This document shows positions 30,877 through 43,247 of a stretch of DNA of 64,000 nt, in pieces. Source of the DNA: an uncultured Mycoplasma sp. Lineage in GTDB: Bacteria; Bacillota_I; Bacilli_A; Mycoplasmatales; Mycoplasmoidaceae. The DNA is taken from contig CANSNC010000003.1 of the NCBI GenBank assembly GCA_947648205.1, positions 60,665 to 124,664 on the forward strand. The letters run 5' to 3'. Position numbers and translations under genes: made by a program. Under the pieces are notes generated by a model. The model was not told the origin of the DNA, did not search any database, and saw nothing but the letters and a program-made list of their open reading frames with translations. How positions within the stretch are numbered: the first letter of the stretch is position 1; each line of letters begins with the position of its first letter.

Positions 30877-33027
30877 TTATGCAAAATCCCTTCTAGAATA
30901 CAATATCATTGTTGCAGCAAATATTATTAAAGAAATCATTGTTCATACAATAATCACAATATTACTGTCTAATGTATAAATAACTTTTGCTTTTTGAAAA
31001 TTCAACAATAAATTAGTTGGTGTTAATGTTACTGAAGGTCTATATTGAGTATTTGCATACACCTTCCCATTTTCAATAAAAGTAAAATATGTACCATTAT
31101 TTGAAATATTAATAAAATTGTTTTTATACTCTTGACTAGGATTCAAATATCTTGAAATATCTGAATTTGTATTGTTTATATATCCATCCAATTTAACACC
31201 TAATAAACTAAGTATTGTTCTATTTTGATTTCTTTCTTTTGCATTATTTTCAATTTCAACTTTTAAAGTATCTTTATAATGTGTATCTATTCTATTTGTA
31301 ACTTCACTTCATTTAGTATTTGCTGAAGATTTTTGTGAAGAATTTTCTCCATATAAGAATATATCAATTAATCCTTTTATTGTAAATGACTTTCCACCTT
31401 GAATATAAAATGGTTGATTAATTGGATCATTTGGATCATCTCCATATGTTTTATAAATTTCTCCAAAAGTTAATTCTGGATCAATATCTTTATAAAAATC
31501 AATAATACTTGATAAACTAACTATCTTAATATTTGACTTTTCCGAACTAGATTGATTAAATGCTAATTTATAAAACCCTGAATACAATATTGAATTAAGA
31601 TCACTAATAATCTCATCTGATGATTTTATTTTAATTTCTTCTTCAAAATATTCTTTCATAAAAATTGAAGCAAGATCTTTAAAATCTGCAGGACTTAATT
31701 TACCTGTTGTTGTTTTTTTGTTTCTAACATGATTTACATAATTATCAATATAATTATTCATAGTCATTTGTTGATTTTCAACAGGATTCGAATTATCAAA
31801 ATCAATTGAAACATTATAAAGTTTTTTAGATCAAATATAATCTCAACTTAATTCTTCATTTTTATTAACATTTATTTGACTAATTTGATAGTCAGTATTT
31901 GTCACCTTTGTATTATATTTAGTAAGAGTTTCATTATTAATTTTTGATGAACTATTTTTATTCATAACTAATCCTGCTGTTTTCAATTCAGGAAAGATAG
32001 TTGTTGGTAATTTATCACTTATTCCAATATTTATTTTTGCAAAATAATCATTTGTGTTTTTAATACTATTTATATCATAATCACTAAATTGAAAATCAAC
32101 TGGAGAATTAAATATTGACATTCTTTTTAATGCATCAACAGCATTGGCATTATATCTTCCTAGTGTATATATACTAGATAATTGATAACCAAAATCAGAA
32201 ATAGCAAACTTATTGTAAGATGATTCATTTTTATATTTATTTCAAATATCTGAAGGTTTATTTCTTATTACTTGTCCATTTGAAATGATTTCTTTATTAC
32301 CAACTGATGTAACAGGAATTGACATTCCTTGAAGAACATTAACTTTTTTATTTTTATTAACTTCCACCAATGAAAATGGAGTTATTGAAACATCATTTTG
32401 TTGCATTAATGCTGTAGGAGATTTAACAACAAAACTACCTAACAACGAGTACACAATCAATATAAAAGCTATTGATAGTGTAATAAGTAATGAAATAATT
32501 TTTTTAAAAAATAATGAAAGTATTGTAGCAATTGAACCAAAAATAATTCCATTTATCAATGTTGCAACTAATATTCCAAGCAAAATTTTTAAATTATCTT
32601 CTTTGCTACCATATCCAACAAGAAACATAAAACCAGATAACCCTGTAGATATAATTGAAATAATTATTATATATATTAAGAAAATTATCAATTTTGCAAA
32701 AACTATTTCTTTTCTAGATATAGGTTTGCTAACAGTTAATAATTCAGTCCCATCATCTATGGATGTTCTAAATATTTCTATTGCTATAAAACTAGCAACT
32801 ATTGCAACACATAACATTAAAAACATTGCTGTTGTTTGCATAGTAAATAATTGAATAGGATCTATTTGAGCAATTGCTGGAACTATTGTTGTACAAGAAA
32901 TAACAAGCAAAAAATATAAAAGTGTTGATAAATATATTGATATTTTTTTTGAAACTATACTAAAAGAAAATTTAAAAAATGCAATATCAAAAATAGACTT
33001 ATTATTATTTATTTGTCTTGTGCTCAT
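30877..33027 (-). CDS. ABC-2-like permease with large ectodomain, copy 3
   Basis: A 716-residue membrane protein. About six hydrophobic segments fill the first ~210 residues, including the conserved IEIFRTSIDDGTELLTVSKP loop, which presumably faces the ATPase. Then about 450 polar residues follow, likely outside the cell, and a final hydrophobic segment ends in YSRRDFA. The same IEIFRT(S/P)I(D/E)DGTE loop and terminal YS(R/K)(R/K)D(F/Y)A motif occur in the two upstream paralogues. It directly precedes the ATPase gene. The start at 33027 (MSTRQINNN) has AGAGGAAAT before it. Confidence 0.8.
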
Positions 33028-33176
33028 AATATTTCCTCTAAATATGTATAGATAGTATTTTAATACAAAAATATAATAAAACTAAATATTATATTTATCT
33101 TACCAATATAAGATTTAAATTAATAAAAATGATATAGCGAAACACAATAAAGTAATTCACTATATCATTTAAATTA

Positions 33177-35174
33177 TTATGCATAATCTTTTCTACTATA
33201 TAAACATAATCCAATTGTAAAAAGAATGATTCCAAATGAAATTCAAACTGGAAATAATATCTTGCTATCATATAAAGATTTTAATTTCATTAATTCAAAG
33301 TTATTAAAAAGACTTTTTTCTTGAAGTGCAACAGGAGAAGTAAATTCAAATCTATAGTAATCATTTTCATAATCAATATTATTTGAATCATAGTCAGAAA
33401 AACTATTTGGAATATATCCAAACCCAGCATATGATCCACTAATTAAATTAAAATTAATTGGATTAATTTCTTGAATAACGTTGTAATTTAATGCTTTTAA
33501 AATTGCAACATATTTATCTCTGTTATTTAACTTTTCCAAAAAGAATTGCTTTAATTGTGTGTTTGATTTAACAGCGTTTTGAATTTCTTTAAAATCTGTT
33601 GATGAATCAACATTAATTTTCAAAGTATTATTAATTCATTCCTTTATTTTTGGAGCAAGTTCATCATATTGTGGATAAATATTTCTTACTCTTACCACTT
33701 GATCATTTGATATAACATTTGGAATGTTGTCATCAACATTAAAAAAATCAATAATGCTAAAAATGTCAATGTCTTTTAAATTCATAAATTCGGCTATTGC
33801 TGATCACATAACTTCTAATACATAATTATGAAAATTATCATAATTACTTGGAGATAATTTATAATCAATTGCAAGCTTACTTATTAATATTGATAAAGGA
33901 TTTGGAATATCTGATAAACTATATTCTTTGTTTGTTTGTCTACTATTCTTATATTTTTGATAATTTAAAAGTAATTCTTTTTTAATTGAATCATAATATT
34001 TGTTTCACAAATTATTAAACAAATCAGGAGATATTTTTTTGTTTTGATTTCTATTATAATTTATAGGTATTAATGAAGTATGTCTTGGTTTTGACATAAA
34101 ATTAAAAATATTATTTCTCTTTAAATATAAAAGATACTCATGAAATACCAATGAATTTTTATTATCTAATATTTGAGCAAATTCATTTGGAACACCATAA
34201 TAAAAAACATGTTTTTTTTCAGATGATATATCATATTTCTCAAATGTAAATGTATTTCAATCTGAAATATTTGATGCCATATCAAACATTTTTTGAGAAA
34301 AAGTTCCTGATGAATTTAAAAGATACATAGATGACAGTTGTCCTGATAAATTACAATAACTTCAAATATCTCAATTTGAAACTTGTTTAACTTCTGAATA
34401 AACTAATGAGGATTTTTGGTTGTTTAGTATACTACCATTATTTGCAACCACTACTGCTCCATTTTTAATATTAAGAGTTTCATTATTATTGTTGTTTACA
34501 TTATTACTAATCAAATCTACAAATTCAATTTTTACATCTTGTTTTCTTAAAATCTTTATTGGATTAATAGTTGATAGTGTGGCAAAAACATTTAACAAAG
34601 TTATAGTAAATGACAAAGATATAATAATTAATAATGAGATAATTTTTCTACAGTATATTGATAAAATTATTGAAATTCCACCAAATATTATAGAAGTAAT
34701 AATATTACCAACAAATACACCTAAAACAATTATTGTACTATCATGCAATGAAGATTCTTTATTAAGATATACAAATGATGCAAGTGCACTAGCAAGTATT
34801 GAAATTATAAGAACATATATTAGAAAAATAACCATTTTAACAATTGTTATTTCTCACCTTGAAAGTGGCTTGCTCATTGTAATTATTTCTGTTCCATCTT
34901 CAATTGGGGTCCTAAATATTTCTATAATTATCATTGCAACAACTGTTGAATTACCAAAAACAAAAAATGATGTAACAATAGGGCTCCATAAAATTCATAT
35001 TGGTTGTTGTTTGGCTAAAGGAGGAACAACATTTATAACAATTGTTAATAATAATAAATATGCAATAGAGACAATATATATACTTAATCTTTTCAAAGAA
35101 GTTTTAAAAGTATACTTAAAAAAAGATAAATCAACAAATGAACTATTTCTTCTTGAATTTAATTCCACCTTCAT
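33177..35174 (-). CDS. ABC-2-like permease with large ectodomain, copy 2
   Basis: A 665-residue paralogue of the flanking permeases. N-terminal membrane block with IEIFRTPIEDGTEIITMSKP (about residues 82-101), middle ectodomain rich in Asn, Tyr and Asp, and a last membrane segment ending LCLYSRKDYA. It starts MKVELNSRRN with AAGGAGT at good spacing, 35 bases after the copy 1 stop. Distinct ectodomain sequence compared with its neighbours suggests different partners or cargo, if any. Confidence 0.8.
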
Positions 35175-35208
35175 AAAACTCCTTATAAATAAAATCTAAA
35201 TATTGACA

Positions 35209-37542
35209 CTAAGCAAAATCTCTTTTAGAGTACAATACCATTCCAATAGAAAACATTATTAAAGAAACAAAAATTCAAACTGGAATTAATATATCTCTAT
35301 TAATCAAATTATATGCATGTATTTGTGAAAAATTTTGAACATAATATGCTGGTGTTAAAGATGTAGACGAATAAAATGAAAATATTCAATTATCCTTATT
35401 TCATTCATCAAACTCTTCTAATGTTTTAACATCATTTACTCCATTTGGATTATTTCCAACATAGTATTGAAACCTAATTCTATCTGTAGCTTTTACAAGA
35501 TTTTGGAATGCATCAATATTTACTCTAAGAACTGGTTTGTTGCTATTATCTACACCTGATGTAAAATAACTAATTAAATTAACTTCATTTTTATTTAACA
35601 TTTCTGGAAAATATATGCCAAGTAGCTCTAATATTGCTCTATATTCATTTCTAGTTTTTGACTTTTCAGCAAAAAATTGGTTTAAGTTACTATTGTTTGA
35701 AATCATTGTTTGTATTTCACTAAATTTAGTTTTACCTGTTAGCTCTGTACCAGTGTTTTCATTATAAATTTGTTTCAAAGCTTGTTTAATTAAATACAAT
35801 TCTCTATTTGTATTAGGATCAATAGAATCAAAACCAGGATACAAATTATCTACTACAACATCATTATCAATATCACTCATTAAGTCAATGATGTTCAAAA
35901 TGTCTATTTCATTTCTTGAGTTTGAAACAGTAGGATCAAAAACACTTAATTTTGTATATTTATAAAATGCAGACAAAATTATTGAATTAATTTCTCTAAT
36001 AAAATTATTAACATTATAACTTTTTAAATTAAATGAATTAGCATATTCTTCTAAAAAAATTCTTGCAGGAGAAGTTATTGATTCTCTTTTTGATAAAGAT
36101 GTTAGATATGCATCTTTTTCTTCATTCTTTGTTAAATATCTTGGTAATCAAGAAGGATACATATTTGAATTATTTGGATTTGACTTTCATTCTTTGGCTT
36201 CATTGTATCATTGCTTTTCTTTTTTGACTCTTTCATTAACAACTTCACCAATTGTTTTAGTTATTGTTTGATTATTTTCAATTTTAGTAACAGTTTTATT
36301 TCATGCATTTTCTCATAGTTCACTATTAGTATTTGCATTTATAAAATCCCCATAACTATAATCAATACTACTACCTCACACTCTACTATTTGGCACTCTT
36401 AATGAAGATGATTCATTTTTAATACCAATAAATTTTGATACCTTTCTACTTGAATTATTATAGTTAGCTATAACATTTTTTAAAATATCTTTATCATTTT
36501 GATTAGGTATTGATGTAATATTATCAACATTTATATCTGCAATAGGAAATCTTAAAAATAATCCTTGTTGAACATTGTCATCAAGTAAGTTATAGTCTGA
36601 AAAAGTAATATCAATAGGAGTATTAAAAGAAGATAAATTAGCAAGTGCTTGTAATGAATCTTTGGGAGGAGTTGTTAATGAAAAAATGCTTCCTAATTGA
36701 GCTCCAAAATCAAATGTACCAGCTATTGCATAATTTGATTTAGATTTAGAATAATTTCATATTGACTCAGCTGTTTTTGTTGTGTCTAATCCTCCAATTA
36801 TAGGAACAACACCTTGAACTACTGAAAGTTTATTTTTGCTATTATTTCCATTTGAATCTTTATTATCATAATTGATAACAGATAATGGAACAATTGTATC
36901 TGGTTGATTCTCCATAATTTTTACAGGATTATCAACAACAAATGTTGATAGTAAAGAATATACCATTAACAAAAAAGCTATTGCTATTGTTAATAACATC
37001 GAAACAACTTTTCTTAAATAAATAGATAGAATTGTTGCAAGAGATCCAAATAATAATCCACAAACTAATGAGCCAACAAATATACCAAGAATAATATTAA
37101 TATTATCTACATAATATGAATTTGTACTAAAAAAAGAAGCCGTACTTAATAAAGCACCTACCAATGAAATAATTACAATGCAAATAACAAAAATAATACA
37201 TTTAACTGAAATTATCTCAGTTCTGGATAGTGGTTTACTTATAACCAAAAGCTCGGTTCCATCATCTATGGAAGTTCTAAATATTTCAATAGAGACAAAA
37301 CAACCAATTATAGCCATAGAAAAAACTAAAAATAAAGCCATTATTGGATTAGAAATAATAGTAATAGGATTGGAATGAGATAATAATGGTGTAATTGTTG
37401 TAAATATTAATATTAATAAAAAATATGCAGAAATAGCTAAATATATTGATACTTTTTTTAATAATGCAGAAAAAGTAAATTTAAAAAATGCTGCATCAAA
37501 AAAAGAATTTTTTTTAATTTTTTGTTTCATATTTTTACCCAT
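35209..37542 (-). CDS. ABC-2-like permease with large ectodomain, copy 1
   Basis: A 777-residue paralogue, first and longest of the three. The N-terminal membrane block contains IEIFRTSIDDGTELLVISKP; the C-terminus is MVLYSKRDFA. The ectodomain of about 500 residues includes a Lys/Glu-rich region near residue 430. Start choice is uncertain: MGKNMKQK at 37542 has only a weak ribosome site, and the Met five codons on (37530) is also possible. It heads the operon. Confidence 0.78.
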
Positions 37543-37621
37543 TAAATTTGTAAGTAATAAATTATTATTAAATTATATTAACCTATATTATATTTGAAAA
37601 ATGGAAAAAATATTTATTAAT

Positions 37622-37650
37622 AAAAAAAGGAACTAAGTTACTAGTTCCTT
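37622..37650 (-). terminator. terminator of the thiamine uptake operon
   Basis: Stem 37628-37635 with 37642-37649 (AGGAACTA / TAGTTCCT) followed by seven T on the minus strand. Confidence 0.85.
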
Positions 37651-37662
37651 GATATCAAAATT

Positions 37663-37962
37663 TTATTTATAATTAGTTATTTTTTCATCAATAGTTAATA
37701 TACTTTTAGGGTTATAAATTATTTTTAAATTTGCAAATATTGTAAAATCATTACTTGCAGCAATTTGTATTGCATTATATAAAATATTCATACAAACATT
37801 ATACTCACCTTCAATTGTGGTTTCTAATGGTCCTACATGCACATTAACATTTTTTGATCTTTTTAAATACTTAATTATTTTGTCTATAATTGAGTATTTT
37901 AAATCATTTCTCATCTCACTAATTGGGATAATTTGCAGACCAATTGTTGTATTAATTTTCAT
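37663..37962 (-). CDS. thiamine-binding protein, MTH1187/YkoF-like (DUF77)
   Basis: A 99-residue soluble protein. NTTIGLQIIPISE, the central VHVGPLETTIEGEY and the closing FANLKIIYN match the MTH1187 (DUF77) family, whose members bind thiamine or its precursor HMP. I chose the ATG at 37962: it overlaps the permease stop as TAATG and has GGAGAAAG before it. ATG 37974 would add MEKV. Last gene of the TPP-riboswitch operon, so it probably binds thiamine in the cytoplasm after import. Confidence 0.82.
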   Translation of the reverse strand: MKINTTIGLQIIPISEMRNDLKYSIIDKIIKYLKRSKNVNVHVGPLETTIEGEYNVCMNILYNAIQIAASNDFTIFANLKIIYNPKSILTIDEKITNYK

Positions 37963-39659
37963 TACTTTCTCCATAATAATCTTTTTATAAAATAATCAAT
38001 ATTTATTGTTCTTTTTTCTATTAGAAAAAATTTAATTAAATAATTAAGAATTATCATAAATAATGTTATAAAAAATGAAATTCAAATAAATGGTGCCATA
38101 TTTATATAATTACCTTTTGATTGATAATTATCAATACTTGCTCCAATAGATGATGCACCATAACTACCATAAGTTATAAGATCTCTAAATTTAGATTCAA
38201 ATTCAAATAAAACTATAGATCAAAATTCTAAATGAATATAAAATAAAATATATTTAAAAAATATAGATATTTTTGAATATCCTTGCATAACATAATAATT
38301 AATAATTCTATTGTCAATTTTATTTATTAATTCACCTATATTTTTAGAAATAATTGTTGCACTACCAATTGCTAAAATAACACATATACTACTAATAGGA
38401 CTTGAATAAAGTGGATTTAATATAAAAAACAAAGCCACCATTGGAAATGATCTAATAATTGTAGTGAGAGAAATTCCAAATATAGAATAATATTTAAATA
38501 ATTTAAATGAACTAATAAATATAAGTATCAAAGAAATAAAAATAGCAATAAACATTATTGAAATTGATTGAAAAAATAACATTAATATATCAAGAAATAA
38601 ATTATTTTTTGAGGATAATATATTTCAATTTGGACTAAATAATCCACTAATAAATGAATTATTCAAATCAGCATATTGATTAATTGACATTGTTATAATA
38701 GAAACAAGAAATAAAATAATTATCAATAAAAATAAAAATCATTTTATAAATACCTTGTAGTTAAAATAGAATCTTATTTTTTTATTTTTATTAAATGTAA
38801 AACTTGTATGAATTAATAAAAATCTATTTATTAAAAATATTGTTGCTTCTAAAAATAACATAAATATAGTTATAACAAAAACAGGTATTCCCATATTGCT
38901 AAAATTTTGACTTTGCGCATAACTTATTAATTGTCCAATTCCAATAAAACCTAAAACTCCCAGTAATGAAACTCATCTCATATTTGATTCAAGAGAATAT
39001 AAATACAAAGATATAAATCTATTATTTATTTGGAAAAATATTGTTTTCAAATAAGAAATAATTCTATTACAACCTTGATTTCTAAGAACATAATATGGGT
39101 AGTAATTTAATGAATCATAAATTTCAATCATATATTTATGAAGTCACAATCAACTAAACCAAGCATATAGCAAATACAAAGCAACATTTGAACCCCTTCC
39201 ACCAAAATTTAATTTAAAAAAATAAATAAAAACAATGGTTGGCAAAGCTCTTAATATTGCTAAAATTATTTTAATAATTTCATTAGCAATTTTTGTCCTT
39301 ACAAAGTGATAGTTAACAAAATAAGAACTTATTATTGCTAACACAAACCCAATAGTTGTACCAACAACTACACCTTGAATTGATTTTCACAAAAAATCAA
39401 ATGATAAATTTCATAAATTATTATTTGGATATAAATCTATTACACTATTAAAAGAAAATAATTCTTTTAAGTTTTTTATAAAAATTTCTATTCCATATGG
39501 AGAATACTGAAATCCAACCATTACCATGGATACACAAGTAATTAATAAAAATAATATAGTAATTAATAATTTTGTTTTTCATGTTAATTGAGTATTTTTT
39601 CATCTTTTTTCATTAACATGATATGAAAAGAAGAAATTAGATTTAACATTATTATTCAT
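37962..39659 (-). CDS. ABC thiamine/TPP transporter permease (P69-like, two fused permease domains)
   Basis: A 565-residue membrane protein with about 10-12 hydrophobic segments in two halves. Each half carries a MetI-like coupling loop: RNQGCNRIISYLKTI in the first and VMQGYSKISIFFKYIL in the second. The fused form matches the P69 permease of the P37-P29-P69 system of M. hyorhinis. It overlaps the ATPase stop by 8 bases and the thiamine-binding gene by 1. Upstream control by a TPP riboswitch makes thiamine or TPP the likely substrate. Confidence 0.83.
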
Positions 39660-40386
39660 ATAAATCTCTTAAATCTTTTTTTGTAATTTTTTTTGGTTCT
39701 TTATTTAACATAATTGATTTATTTTTTATACCAATAACTCTATCAAAATTATCATTTAATAATTTTGTATCATGGAGATTAATTAAGACAATTGAATTTT
39801 CTTTTGTTGCAACCTCTTTCAATAATTTTATAGTTAGTAATGAATTATTAATATCAAGATTTGATGTTGGTTCATCAGCTAAAATAATTTCTGGTTTTTT
39901 TAATAATATTTTAGCTATTTCTACTCTTTGGGATTCGCCACCACTTAGATCAAGTGGTTTATAAAATACCTTATCTAAAATATTCAATTTTTCTAAAACA
40001 TTAAAAATTTTAGATTTTTGTTCTTTAGTAATAATGTTAAATATTTTATAAAACAAATTATTTTCATTACTTAAATATATCTTTAAATTATCAAATACAC
40101 TTATTTCATTTATTAATGTTGAATTTTGACTTATAATACCAATTTTTTTTCTATAGTTTTTTAATTTTTTTCTAGTACTTTTGTCAAATAGAAATGTCTT
40201 ATATTCTATACAACCATGTGTTATAACAACATTTAAACATATTGTATTTAAAAGTGTTGTTTTACCTACACCTGATTTACCAATAATTGCAACAAATTGA
40301 TTTGGATAAAAATTAAGATTTATGTTTGTTAAAATATTTTCTTTTTGACCAATATTTTTAACAGAAATATCTTTTAATACTATCAT
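39652..40386 (-). CDS. ABC thiamine/TPP transporter ATPase (P29-like)
   Basis: A 244-residue ATPase. Walker A GKSGVGKTT (residues 36-44), a SQNSTLI Q-loop, LSGGESQR signature, ILADEPTSNLD Walker B, and VLINLHD H-loop. It follows the binding protein by 9 bases and overlaps the permease. Its similarity class is the PhnC/P29 type of small importers. Confidence 0.9.
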   Translation of the reverse strand: MIVLKDISVKNIGQKENILTNINLNFYPNQFVAIIGKSGVGKTTLLNTICLNVVITHGCIEYKTFLFDKSTRKKLKNYRKKIGIISQNSTLINEISVFDNLKIYLSNENNLFYKIFNIITKEQKSKIFNVLEKLNILDKVFYKPLDLSGGESQRVEIAKILLKKPEIILADEPTSNLDINNSLLTIKLLKEVATKENSIVLINLHDTKLLNDNFDRVIGIKNKSIMLNKEPKKITKKDLRDLYE

Positions 40387-40395
40387 TTTATATCC

Positions 40396-41526
40396 TTAGT
40401 TAAATGTATTTTTATAATGATTTAAGACTTCAGAATTAAAATCATTAATTAATTTATATCCATTATATCCAAGACCTTCACCATATAAATTATCATTGTT
40501 TTCATAAGTTTTTATAATAGCTTGTGACATTAAATTCATTAATTCATTATCAATATATTTTGAGAAAGTGCCAATATCATATATGCTTGGATTGGTAACA
40601 GTCAATATTTCTATAACAGAATTTTCTATTGGTGTATATCCTGTAGTGTTTTTATTTCTATGAGTTCATGCAAATGATGCTTCATCTGTAAAACTTATTA
40701 TGAATTTCTCATTTTTTCCAATTAATTCAGTTCCATATTCATCATAATTATATTTATCAGGGTTTTTTAGTTCATCAGATGCTAATGTTCAAGTATTTTC
40801 TAAAGAAAAATGTTGCTTTATAAGAAGTTCTTGAAGTTTATAATTTCCAATTGATTCTTTATTTCCAACAATTATGCCAAGATTTCTAAAATTATTTCAA
40901 TCTTTTTTATCCCAATAATCCTTTGCAGTTTCAATTACTTCTTTTTTGCCTGATAATAAAATCATTCCTCTATAACCATTGACCAACTCATTATTTTTAG
41001 AATAAAACTTATTATATCTAATACCATTTCATTGATAATCTAAATCAGTTCAAGTGCTATGTGGATGTTCATAATTAGTTCCAAAACTTACTGTTTGCAT
41101 ATCCTTTGCAATAATTCTTAATGGATCATTTAAACTACCATCAAAATACCTTTTATTCATATCAGTATCAAAAACAAAAGGAGTTGTTAGTGTTTGTATT
41201 AAAGGATTAGAATCATTATAAAAATTATTATTCATTAATGTTTGAACTTTTAAAAAGGAAAATGAACCACTACCATTTTCTAGTGATTGTTTTTTTGCTA
41301 AATCATTGCTACTAATTTTATAAGTAATATTTAAATTTGAAAATTTTTTATTTATATCTAATTCATTCAAATTACTTTTTACTGAATTTACAAATTTATT
41401 TGGATCACCTTTATTAACAGGTTCTGATAAAAAGAATACAAAACTATTGCTAGTAGAGCATGATGTTAAAATTATTGGTGATGCTAAAGATGCAGTAATA
41501 GTTAATGTACAAAATATTTGTTTCAT
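40396..41526 (-). CDS. cypl: thiamine pyrophosphate-binding lipoprotein, P37/Cypl family
   Basis: A 376-residue lipoprotein. MKQIFCTLTITAS opens a signal peptide ending at LTSC near residue 23. The FFLSEPVN segment, WNGIRYNKFYSKNN, YRGMILLSG and GYNGYKL blocks match the P37 (Cypl) extracytoplasmic thiamine-binding family of mycoplasmas. GAAAGGAAT lies before the ATG. It is the first gene after the TPP riboswitch and its terminator. In M. hyorhinis the P37 structure holds thiamine pyrophosphate. Confidence 0.85.
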
Positions 41527-41554
41527 AATTATTCCTTTCAGTTATCAGGAATAT

Positions 41555-41584
41555 AAAAACCTCTATATATAAAGTATATAGAGG
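41555..41584 (-). terminator. riboswitch-linked intrinsic terminator before cypl
   Basis: Ten-bp stem 41560-41569 with 41575-41584 (CCTCTATATA / TATATAGAGG) followed by five T on the minus strand, between the TPP aptamer and the cypl start. Placement indicates transcriptional attenuation. Confidence 0.8.
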
Positions 41585-41618
41585 TACAGTTAATATATTA
41601 ATATTTCATTATATATTA

Positions 41619-41697
41619 TCTTTCCCTCCGCTAGTGCTAACTAGATCAGGTTATTAGCGTATTTCTCAGCCTCAATAAAGGCACCGCCTGATAACAT
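41619..41697 (-). ncRNA. TPP (thi-box) riboswitch
   Basis: On the minus strand the conserved thi-box elements appear in order: CGGTGCC, GGCTGAGAAATAC, ACCTGATCTAGTTAGCACTAGCG and GAGGGAA. These are the pyrimidine-sensor helix with CUGAGA and the pyrophosphate-sensor helix with the ACCUGAUC segment. A 10-pair P1 stem can form between the flanks (ATATGTTATC with GATAATATAT). It precedes cypl and its transporter genes and is expected to shut them when TPP is plentiful. Confidence 0.93.
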
Positions 41698-41743
41698 ATT
41701 TTGATTATATTATTTTTTTTTAAAAATGTAAGGTTTTATAAAA

Positions 41744-42877
41744 TTATAAATATTTTCTTAAAACTTCAACTTTATCTAACATTTCTCATTTAAGATCCAA
41801 ATCTTCTCTGCCAAAATGTCCATATTTTGACAATGGGAAAAATATTGGTGATTGTAAATCAAAATGATTAATAACTTCTTTAACATCAAAATTAAATTCA
41901 TTTATTATTGCATTATAAATAATAGATTCATCTATTTTATTAGTTCCAAATGTTTCAATATAACAAGCAATTGGTCTTGGCATACCAATAGAATATGCTA
42001 ATTGAATTTCACATTTATCTGCAAGTTCTGCAGCAACAATATTTTTTGCAATATATCTTGCTAAATATGCTCCACTTCTATCAACTTTTGAACCATCTTT
42101 ACCACTAAAAGCTCCACCACCATGTTTTGCAATTCCACCATAAGTATCTGCCATAATTTTTCTTCCCGTTAATCCTGCATCACCAATTGGACCACCAATT
42201 ACAAATCTACCTGATGGATTTATTATTTTATTAAAATCTAAATTCATATTATATTTTTTGGCAACATCTTCCATTAACTTTGAAATAATTTTATTAATAA
42301 TAGATGTGTCAATATTTTCAAAATGTTGCACACTCATTAACATAGTATCAATTCTAATGTTATTTTCATCTGTATAATCGATACTAACTTGTGATTTCAT
42401 ATCAGATTTTAAAATTTTATTCATTTGAAAAACACTATTTCTTAAAAGTTCACAAGCTCTAACTAAATCATTTGCAATATTTATTGACAAAGGCATATAA
42501 TTACTGCACTCATTTGTAGCATATCCATAAACAATGCCTTGGTCTCCTGCTCCAATTTCACCATCATTCTTAAAAACTGATTGAAAAATATCTGAAGATT
42601 GTGAATTTACATTAGAAATAATAGTAAAATCATTTTCACTATATCCTAAAGGCATTAAAACATTTCATGCACACTGCACAATATCTATATATCCTCTTGT
42701 TGAAATTTCTCCACCAATAACTATCAATCTATTGGCAGCCATTACCTCACATGCAACTCTTGATTGTCTATCTTGTTTTAAACATTCATCTAAAATATAA
42801 TCAGATATTTGATCACAAATTTTATCAGGATGGCCAGCACCAACACTTTCACTTGTTACAACTTTTCTAAATTCCAT
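41744..42877 (-). CDS. metK: S-adenosylmethionine synthase
   Basis: A 377-residue enzyme that makes S-adenosylmethionine from methionine and [19 protein letters not shown] near the start holds the catalytic His and Mg-binding Asp; [11 protein letters not shown] is the flexible-loop hexapeptide; [19 protein letters not shown] and the late GHFGRED close the family pattern. Trp codons are TGA. AAGGAT precedes the ATG. It ends just before the TPP riboswitch of the next operon. It supplies the methyl donor for, among others, the restriction-modification methyltransferases. Confidence 0.96.
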
Positions 42878-42948
42878 ACATTAATCCTTAATAAAATATT
42901 AAATTTATAACATATATAATTTTAAAAGATATCATCATTTTTGAAAAT

Positions 42949-43241
42949 AAAAAAAACTTACATTAATTAAATGTAAGTCTTTTCACTATAGGCTTTTTAT
43001 TGAGAATAAAAACAGAATAAAAAAAGGAGTCTATACAAAAACTATAATAAAAAATAAAATTAAGGACTAAAAAAATATTATAGAAAATATATAGATAATG
43101 AAATAAAAAGCCCTTCTAATATTAGTGCATATAAAATAAAGAAAAAAGATTCACTAATATTAACAAGACTTGAGAGGAGTCTTGGCTTTGGAAACATTCA
43201 CAATAGAGAAAATAGCAATAAACAAAAAATGAATATAACAC
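42949..43241 (-). ncRNA. candidate structured noncoding RNA, about 290 nt, unknown family
   Basis: Between metK and a divergent gene lies a stretch with no open frame but its own promoter and terminator. Several perfect helices can form in the minus-strand RNA: 43164-43170 with 43178-43184 (loop CCUCUCA), 43117-43127 with 43152-43162 (11 bp), 42991-43001 with 43102-43112 (11 bp), and the terminator stem 42956-42964 with 42970-42978 followed by eight U. A further 7-bp pairing, 43185-43191 with 43241-43247, straddles the predicted start. The CCUCUC loop is complementary to Shine-Dalgarno-like sequence. It does not match RNase P, tmRNA or SRP RNA motifs. It could also be a long attenuating leader of metK. 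Confidence 0.5.
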
Positions 43242-43247
43242 CAAAGC

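Noticed and set aside
34420..35199. 259-residue plus-strand frame
   Set aside because: Exact antisense of the permease gene 33177-35174; Ile/Thr-rich translation without ribosome site.
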